Positions 55,997 through 64,000 of a DNA stretch of 64,000 bases are shown piece by piece. Each line of letters opens with the position of its first letter. The stretch's first letter is position 1. Source of the DNA: Sambucus nigra (Eukaryota; Streptophyta; Magnoliopsida; Dipsacales; Adoxaceae); contig OX422209.1 of assembly GCA_949130495.1 (NCBI GenBank), positions 694,262,757 to 694,326,756 on the forward strand. Reading direction: 5' to 3'. The notes under the pieces are model-generated. The model was not told the origin of the DNA. It saw nothing but the letters and a program-made list of their open reading frames with translations, and made no database searches. Position numbers and translations under genes: made by a program.

Positions 55997-58900
55997 ATAA
56001 TCTCCCACGTGAGCAACATATTAATTCCGAAGTCAACTACATTCGATAACCTTAGGTCTGCATCATATTTTTATCTATTCTTATAGCATCTCCTGAATCA
56101 ATCTATTCCATCTCGTATACTAGTATGAGACTAACGCGACAACTTGATTTATAAATGATCACCATACCAAATATATTCAATGACATAGATCAAGTTTGAA
56201 TGTGCGGCTAGAAATTACATGCAATGTGATCTCAGATATGCCTGTTTCCAATTGGTCCTTACTTTATTCGAAAGTGAGATCAAACCTTAGGATTGTAAAC
56301 CTTATGTTATACCACAATTAAAAGACAATACATTCAGAGTAAATAACAAAATGAAAATACAATCAACTTTATTTTGCAGAAAACTGAAACATACATAAAG
56401 TATCTCAATAGTGTCAAAGAGAAGAACAAGTACAAACTCCATTAAATCTTCATATCATCAAATAAGACAACGCCCATATGAGCAGTGTGCTTATGAAAGA
56501 AGGGGATCCACGAACATGGAGTTTGTTCCTATATATTCAATAGAATCTATATTACTTTGATCTCTGTCCTTAATAACAAGAAACTTATTGTCAATGTACT
56601 TAGACTTCGATGAGCTTATGTTGTTATTCAAATATAAAACTGTTGAATTATTATCACAATATATCTTTAGCGGTCTTTTGATATTATCCATATTTTGCAG
56701 CCCAGTGACAAAATTTCTTAGCCATATGGCATAATTTGTTGCCTCATAACAATCTATGAACTCCACACCCATAGTGGAAGGTTTAATTAGTGACTACTTA
56801 GCACTCCTCCATGAAATAGCACCTCCAGACAACATGTATATGTAGCAAGAAGTGGATCTCTTATTATCTTGGAAACCCGCAATATCGGCGTTCGATTAGC
56901 CAATGATCTTAAAATTGTTTAACTTTTGATAGATGATCATGTTATCTTTTGTTATCTGTAATTTCCTCATAACTCGTTTGGCTGATTTCCAATGATCCAT
57001 CTGAGGGTTACTTAAATATCTTCCCACCATACCACTATATATGCTAAATCTGGACCCGTACATACTTGAGCATACATAAGACTCCTTATAGCTGAAATAT
57101 AAGGAACTTTTTTCATTTCTTTACTTTCAGTGTCATTCTTGGCACATTGATAGAGACTAAACTTGTCTCCTTTATGGCACATCGATACAGACTAAACTTG
57201 TCTCCCTTATCAACATGAATATTTTCTTTTGCACAATCTTTCATGCCTAATCTAGCGAGTGCCTTCTCGATATAGCTCTTTTGTGATAACCCAAGGCCAC
57301 CCCGAGAGCAATCTCAGTGTATCTTAATTCCTAATACAAAAGAAATATCCCCAAGATCTTTCATTTAAAATGTTTAGTTGGAAATTTCTTTATTTTGTGC
57401 AATAATCCTATATTACTACTAGCCAGTAGTATGTCATCGACTTAGAGCACAAGGAAGATAAATTTTCTCTTACTGAACTTATGATATACACAATCATCAA
57501 CTGTATTAACCTCAAAACCATATGAGATAATGACATGATAAGACTTGTGTTATCATTGATAAGAAGCTTGTTTGAGACTATAGGTAGATTTTTTGTGTTT
57601 TCAAACCATAGACTTTGGATAACCCGAGAAAAAGTTTTCTAGTTGCACCATATAAATGGTTTCTTTAATGTCAACATTGAGAAAAGTCAACTTAAAATCC
57701 CTATGATGTATATATAAATCAAAATGATCTATAAGTAACATTATTGTCCCGAATGAGTCTTTCGTCGAAATTGGAGATAATGTCTTTTTATAGTTAATGC
57801 CTTCCTTTTGAGTGAAACCTTTTGCGACTAGATGCGTCTTATATCTCTTAACATAGCCCTTAGAATCCCAATTGGTTTTAAATATCCATTTATAACCAAT
57901 GGGTTTCACAACTTCAGTAAACTTGATAAGATACTAAATGTCGTTATCTCTCATGGATTTCATCTCATCATTCATGGAACCAATCCACTTTTGACAGTTG
58001 TCACTTTGTTTGACTTGTTAGAAGTTGATTGGATCATCTTTCGTTCACCCTATGTCAAACTCATGCTTTTGAAGAAACACAATTTAATCATTTGAAATTG
58101 CACTTCTTCTTTCTATAGTGGATCGTCGTAGTGGAACCTCCTCATGAGGTTATTGATATTGGTCTTTTGAAGTAACTCTTTGATTTTGAGTAAGGATGTC
58201 CTTATTGTTTTCTTCTTGAACACAGTCAGCAGCCTAAATAATGTTCGAAAGAGGAATTGATTCCTTTTTAAAGATAACATTCTTATATTTAATAGTACTT
58301 CCCCCTCAAACTCAACATCCTCAAGGAATCTCGCATTTCTCGTCTCGAAAAAGGACTTTTTAAAGGGATCATAGAACTTAAAACCCCTTGACCGTATAGT
58401 GTACCCAACAAAATAACAAGTAATAGTTCTTGAGTCCAGTTTCTTTTCATTGCCTCAGCTGGACATCCCTAAACGTGAAAATTCTTAATGATAAGATTTT
58501 GGCCTATCCATAGTTCATAAGGGATTTTATATACTGCTTTACTAGTTTCTTTGTTTAGAATATCTACTGCATTCTTAAGTGCCACTCTCCAGAGTGATTC
58601 TGGCAAAGAAGAATGGCTAATCATACTTCTCACCATGTCCTTAAGCATTTTGTTTCATTTTTCAATGACACCATTCATGCTAGGCTTCCTTGGCATTGTC
58701 TATTGTGGGATGGCACCACATTCTTTTAGGAATTTAGCAAAAGGTACTGACCTTGTTCACCCGATCTGTTATATCTTCCATAATATTCACCATCACGGTC
58801 AGATTTGACAATTTTAATCTTCTTGCCTAGTTAATTTTCAACTTCGACTTTGATGGCCTTAAAAAGTAAAAGGATTGTGACTTCTCATGAATTATATAAG

Positions 58901-60138
58901 TACCCATAACGAGAATAGTAGTCTAAGAAAGTGATAAAATACTGTTGACCATTCCAAGAAGCCATAGGGAATGAACCCCAAATATGAGTATGTATCAATT
59001 CTAAGACGCCAGAACTCCTTTTAGCACTTAATTTTCAAATGTTTGTCTATTTCTCCTTTGTATACCCAATAAAAACATCAAAGTCTGTTAAATCAAGGGG
59101 TTCAAGTATTCCATCTAACACAAGCCTTTCAATTATCCTTTGGGAGATATGACCCAAACGTTTGTACCATAAGGCGACAGAATTATCATTAGTCAATTTG
59201 CATTTTGTGCCTTATGTAGTTGTTTCCAAGGTTTTAATAAATGAAGCATTGATATTCAGAAAATATAATTTATCAATTAAAGAACCAGTCACAATAAGAG
59301 TAGAATTAAGAAAAAGTCTGACTTTATTATTTCCAAATGAACAAGAAAAACCATATTTTTCTAAAACAAAAATAAAAACCAAATTCCATCTGAAAGACGG
59401 TACTACATAAGTCTCTCTTAATTCAATAAAATGACCAGTCTCAAAAATAATCTAAAGGTTTCAATTACTTCAATTGGAACTGCTTTCCATCGCCCATATA
59501 GATGAATCTTTTAGCTTCACTTGGTGGTTGGCTCCACAGGCAACCCTCTATAGACACACTTACATGAGTAGTAGCACCAGAGTCTACCCACCAAGTGTGA
59601 CTAGGTACAAAAGCCAAATTAACTTCAGAATAAACTAAAGTGAGAAGTGTACCTTTCTTTACACGATGAAATAATCCTTGTTCTTATGCCCAGTTTTCCT
59701 GCAAAAGTAACAGGTAAATTCTGGATGCTGCTTCTTTTGTGGAATTTTGGATTGTGATGTTCTGACTGTAAATTTCTTATAATCATTCATTTTTTGCTTA
59801 TTATTCTTTGAGGTAGATTCAATATGAGAACTTTCAATTTCCCACAATAATAAATGATCTCATTAAGAGTCCATTTATTCTTTTGAGTATTATAGTTAAC
59901 TATAAAGTGGCTGTAGTGTGTAGGAAGGGAAATCAGTTCCAGATGCACGAGCAAGTCATCAGACAACTATAACTTTAGTGCCTTAAGTTCTGAAGCGATG
60001 TTAGACATCTTCATAATATACTCCCTTATGTTTCCTTTACCTTTATACCTCATTTAAATAAGGTTATCTAGAAGTGTACTTCTCTCGGCATTTTCGTTAT
60101 TTGCACAACAATTTTCAATATCAAGCAAGAAACCCTTA
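55997..60138 (-). pseudogene. pol: Copia gag-pol relic
   Basis: Order on the minus strand: gag (60138-59650, with HYSHFIVNYNTQKNKWTLNE), a zinc knuckle CYFCRKTGHKNKDY (59847-59659), protease WVDSGATTHVS (about 59595-59565), integrase (about 59450-58300), RT (57909-57200; WIFKTNWDSKG, KTHLVAKGFTQKEGINY) and RNase H (56772-56491; YCDNNSTVLYLNNN, HID-like YIDNKF). The last Cys of the zinc knuckle is Tyr, and the RT box reads stop-VDD because the Tyr codon of YVDD is TAA. Many further stops. Gag is cut at 60138 by a CACTA end. Lineage is uncertain; the protease and RNase H resemble the Ivana/Oryco type. 55997-56480 is 3' untranslated sequence. Confidence 0.85.
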
Positions 60139-60720
60139 CACTACACCAAAATTGGAGATTGGTCACGGCCAAAATTCCTGACCAAACTGTGGGTCATGGA
60201 CTTGGGTCGTGACCATTTCGGGCATGACCATTTTCGTGGGTCACGACCCAAGTCCGTGACCAAAAAATGGTCACGACCGAGAGGGGTCACGGCAGATGGT
60301 CGCGGACTTGGGCCGTGACGGGTCGCGACCCTCATCCGTGACCCACAACCGTGACAAATTGGTCGCGACTAAAGTCCGCGACCCACACCCGTGACAAAAA
60401 AATTAAAAAAAATTGGTCGCGGCCCTCATCAGTGACCCACAACCGTGACAAATTGTTCGTGGCCAAAGTCCGCGACCCACGACCGTGACAAAAAAATTAA
60501 AAAAAAAATTGGTCGCGGCCCTCATCCGTGACAAATTGGTGGCGGCCAAAGTCCGCGACCCACAACCGTAACAAAAAAAAATGGTCGCGGCCCAAGTCCG
60601 TGGCCCTAAACCGTGACGAAAAAAAGAAAAAAATGGTCGCGGACTTTGTCCGTGACCATTTTACGAGCGACGAAAAAAATAAAAATGGTCATGGACAAAG
60701 TCCATGACCATATTTAACTA
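60139..60720 (+). mobile_element. CACTA 5' terminus with subterminal repeats
   Basis: It starts CACTACACCAAAATT inside Copia gag; the three bases before are tta. From 60160 to 60710 the motif ggtc(a/g)cggac...gtccgtgacc and its complement repeat at least twelve times, separated by short A-rich spacers (aaaaaattaaaaaa). Such arrays bind the CACTA transposase in En/Spm. The opposite end is not in the window, so the length is unknown. Confidence 0.85.
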
Positions 60721-61330
60721 TAATTTTAAAAAAAATGTATTTTTTTATCCAATCCTAAAATTGGGGGTCCTGTGAGTGCACCGTAGGTTGCTACTTGTAA
60801 CATTGGATGCGTACGAGGTGTTGCAAATATTTATTATTGGCAAAACAATAAAAAAAATCACAAATTGCGAATCGAGAACATGGTTAATAAACAAATATAT
60901 ATACAAACTTAAAAATATTACACGTCTTAATAATTCACAAACCAAAAAAAATTGGGCAGAGTTTCCTCTATTTTCTTAACATTTCGAACCCTGTAAATGT
61001 AAAACCTGCTTATTATAAAGCCCGCACGAGCATAAAATTCAACAATCAAGTTATAAAAGCCCGCACGACCATAAAACTAAACAATAAAAGCCCGTACGGC
61101 TATAACACATAAAAAACATAATCCTAAATGTCCACAACATATAAACAATCTTCATGTTGTAAACCATTGCCTCCTTCATTTGTTCCATTTGCAAAAATCC
61201 TACAAATGATAGGATACAAAAAAAAATAGCAGTAACCAAGTAGTTTTACAAAAAATTTAATCAAGCTGAAAAATTGCATATATGAGTTAAAATTATCAAC
61301 ATATCAATGTTTTTATGACTAAGTCTAGAA
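60721..61330. other. CACTA interior or flank, unassigned
   Basis: AT-rich. The block aaagcccgcacgagcataaa occurs three times in changed form (61018, 61058 and 61088). The minus ORF at 61051-61239 has a short QMEQMKEAM stretch but no recognised family. No transposase was found. Confidence 0.4.
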
Positions 61331-63860
61331 ATGTGCAAATTATCATCGTATTCTCAAACCGGGACTCCCGCGGCTACGCGGTTAGTTCCTACGAGTTACA
61401 TTGGTCCCGTGGGAGGTGTTGGTGCCACCCACGGGACCGTTCGGAGGCTGTTTTGGGTTTTCACCCTCTAATGCCATGTTTTTAAGCCTAAGTCCAGAAA
61501 TATGAAAATTATCGTCGTATTCTCAAACCGGGAATCCCGCGGAGGTGGGGTTAGTTCCTACGAGTTACATTGGTCCCGTGGGAGGTGTTGGTGCCACCCA
61601 CGGGGTCGTTCGGGGGCTGTTTCGGGTTTTCACCCTCTAATGCCATGTTTTTAAGCCTAAGTCTAGAAAAATGCAAATTATCATCATATTCTCAAACCGG
61701 GAGTCCCACGACTGCGAGGTCAGTTCCTACGAGTTACATTGGTCCCGTGGGAGGTGTTGGTGCCACCTACGGGGCCGTTCGGGGGCTGTTTCGGATTTTC
61801 ACCCACAAACATCATGTTTACCCAAAGTCTAAAAATATGAAAATTATCGTCGTATTCTCAAACCAGGAGTCTCGTGGCTGCGCGACCAGTTCCTACGAGT
61901 TACATTGGTCCCGTGGGAGGTGTTGGTGCCACCCACGGGACCGTTCGGGGCTGTTTTGGGTTTTCACCCTCTAACGCCATGCTTTTAAGCCAAAGTCCAG
62001 AAATATGTAAATTATCATCATATTCCCAAACCGAGACTCCAGCGGCTGCGGGGTCAATTCCTAAGAGTTACATTGGTCCCGTGGAAGGTGTTGGTGCCAC
62101 CCATGGGGCCGTTCGGGGGCTGTTACGGGTTTTCACCCTCTAACGCCATGTTTTTAAGCCCAAGTCTAGAAATATGAAATTATCATCGTATTATCAAACC
62201 AGGAGTCCCGCGGCTGCGGGGCCAGTTCCTACGAGTTAGATTTATCCTATGGGAGGTGTTAGTGCCACCCACGGGGCCGTTCGGGGGCTGTTTCGAATTT
62301 TCCCCCACAAACGCCATGTTTTGCCTAAGTTTAAAAATATGAAAATTATCATCGTATTATCAAACCGGGACTCCCGTGGCAGCGTGGTCAGTTCCTACGA
62401 GTTACATTGTCCCGTGGGAGGTGTTGGTGCTACCCACGGGGCTGTTCGGTAGCTATTTCGGGTTTTTACCATCTAACGCCATATTTTTAAGCCTAAGTCT
62501 AGAAATAAGCAAATTATCATCGTATTCTCAAACCGGGAGTTCCGCGGATGCGTGGTCAGTTCCTACGAGTTACATTAGTCCCGTGGGAGGTTTTGGTGCT
62601 ACCCACGGGGCCGTTCGGGGGCTGTTTTGGGTTTTCACCCTCTAACGTCTTTTTTTTAAGCCTAAGTCTAGAAATATGCAAATTATCATCGTATTCTCAA
62701 ACGAGGAGTCCCACGGCTGCGGGGTCAGTTCCTACGAGTTACATTGGTCCCGTGGGAGGGGTTGGTGTCACCCACAGGGCCGTTCAGGGGATGTTTCGAG
62801 TTTTCCCCATTAACGCCATGTTTTGCCTAAGTCTAGAAATATGAAAATTACTGTCGTATTCCCAAACCGGGAGTCCCGTGGCTGCGTGGTCAGTTCCTAC
62901 GAGTTACATTGGTCTCATGGGAGGTGTTGGTGCCAACTACGGGGTCGTTCGGTGGCTGTTTTGGGTTTTCACCCTCTAACGCCATGTTTTTAAGCCTAAG
63001 TCTAGAAATATGCAAATTATCATCGTATTCTCAAACCGGGAGTCCCACGGTTGCGGGGTCAGTTACTACGAGTTACATTGGTCCCGTGGGAGGTGTTGGT
63101 ACCACCCACGGGGCCGTTCGGGGGTTGTTTCGGGTTTTCACCCCCTAACGTCATGTTTTTAAGCCTAAGTCTAGAAATATGCAAATTATTGTCGTATTCT
63201 CAAACCGAGAGTCCCGCGGTTGTGAGGTCAGTTCCTACGAGTTACGTTGGTACTGTGGGAGGTGTTGGTGCCACCCACGGGGCCGTTTGGGGGTTGTTTC
63301 GGATTTTTCCCGACTAACGCCATGTTTTGCCTAAGTCTAGAAATATGCAACTTATCGTCGTATTCTCAAACCGGGAGTCCCGTGGCTGCGCGGTCAGTTC
63401 CTATGAGTTACATTGGTCCCGTGGGAGGTGTTGGTGCCACCCACGGGGACATTTGGAGGCTGTTTTGGGTTTTCACCCTTTAACGCCATATTTTTTAAAC
63501 GTAAGTATAGAAATATGAAAATTATCATCATATTCTCAAACCGAGAGTCCCGCGGCTACGGGGTGAGTTCCTACGAGTTACATTGGTCCCGTGGGAGGTG
63601 TTGGTGCCACCCACGGGGCCGCTCGGGGGCTGTTTTGAGTTTTCCCCCACTAACACCATGTTTTTAAGCCTAAGTCTAGAAATATGCAAATTACCGTCGT
63701 ATTCTCAAACCGGGAGTCCCACGGCTGCGTGGTGAGTTCCTACGAGTTACATTGGTCCCTTGAGAGGTGTTGGTACCACCCACGGGGCCGTTCGGAGGCT
63801 GTTTTGAGTTTTCATCCTCTAACGCCATATTTTTAAGCCTGAGTCTTGAAATATGAAACA
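61331..63860 (+). repeat. 168-bp satellite array, about 15 units, with a three-unit higher-order pattern
   Basis: The gttcctacgagttacattgg block starts at 61385, 61554, 61723, 61889, 62057 (mutated), 62225, 62391, 62559, 62728, 62893, 63062, 63231, 63397, 63567 and 63736. Spacings are 169,169,166,168,168,166,168,169,165,169,169,166,170,169. Each unit also has gtcccgtgggaggtgttggt, a ccgttcgg block and caaaccgggagtcccgcgg. Because 168 is divisible by three, long ORFs run along the array; they are not genes. The array decays after 63830 into AT-rich sequence (63861-64000). Confidence 0.93.
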
Positions 63861-64000
63861 AGGTGGATGTAATTTTTTTTCATGTTAAAAATCCATTTAA
63901 TTATATTTTTTCAAAAAAAATATAATGTCTAGGGTTTTGAATAATATTTTGTCAAAAAAATACACACACATACAATCTAGGGTTTATTGACATAATTTAT

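Noticed and set aside
61570..63667. A family of plus-strand ORFs with SSYSQTGSP and GPVGGVGATHGAV repeats
   Set aside because: They are readings of the 168-bp satellite, whose period is a multiple of three; no start context or domain supports a gene.

Overview
The window is repeat-dense nuclear DNA of a flowering plant, probably a eudicot with a TE-rich genome; I cannot name the species. It holds LTR retrotransposons of several lineages (Ty3/Gypsy Tat/Ogre, Ty3/Gypsy Tekay/Del-like, Ty1/Copia), an L1-type LINE, CACTA transposons with an Ulp1-like protease, SINE pieces, tandem repeats and a satellite. I found no intact host gene and no rRNA or tRNA gene. All long coding regions are broken transposon genes, so the small ORFs that fill this DNA were mostly left out.

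Left half (1-37.3 kb) is a nest. A fragment of an Ogre/Tat LTR (1-1335) abuts a Tekay-like element on the + strand: truncated 5' LTR (1340-3978), tRNA-Met type primer site, internal relics, polypurine tract, 3' LTR (34174-37278). Inside it lies a minus-strand Tat element (Tat-A) with LTRs at 5163-5949 and 31179-32042, pol relics at 9961-11590, and an antisense gene at 6797-8864. Inside Tat-A, at its RNase H domain, is a tandem of Ogre-like elements on the minus strand. Element B has pol (26901-30471), then two genes on the opposite strand (a DUF7745-like gene at 25137-26414 and a plant mobile domain gene at 19325-24546), then a 40-bp tandem array, then an LTR (15739-17729). That LTR also serves as the 5' LTR of element C, which has a primer site, a 48-bp array, and its other LTR at 11773-13916. 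A 3.09-kb solo LTR with a 5-bp target duplication sits in an exon of the mobile-domain gene.

Right half (37.3-64 kb): a second minus-strand Tat pol (37279-43350) is split by a 3.9-kb insert bounded by simple repeats. A broken LINE follows (43.6-47.5 kb), then a short PPR fragment, a CACTA-type region with an Ulp1-like gene (ends at 53065), small LINE and SINE pieces, a minus-strand Copia element (55599-60138) cut in gag by another CACTA end (60139), and about 15 copies of a 168-bp satellite (61.33-63.86 kb).

The most interesting signal is regulatory. A palindrome of form TGCC-N4-GGCA is repeated at 24-bp steps next to the TATA box of the Ogre LTR promoter and upstream of both antisense genes of the same element. 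This suggests that the sense promoter and the antisense genes share one regulator. Other signals are a series of small hairpins with co-varying stems in the solo LTR, an 80-bp dimeric higher-order array with a duplicated 9-unit block, and a trimeric higher-order structure in the 168-bp satellite.
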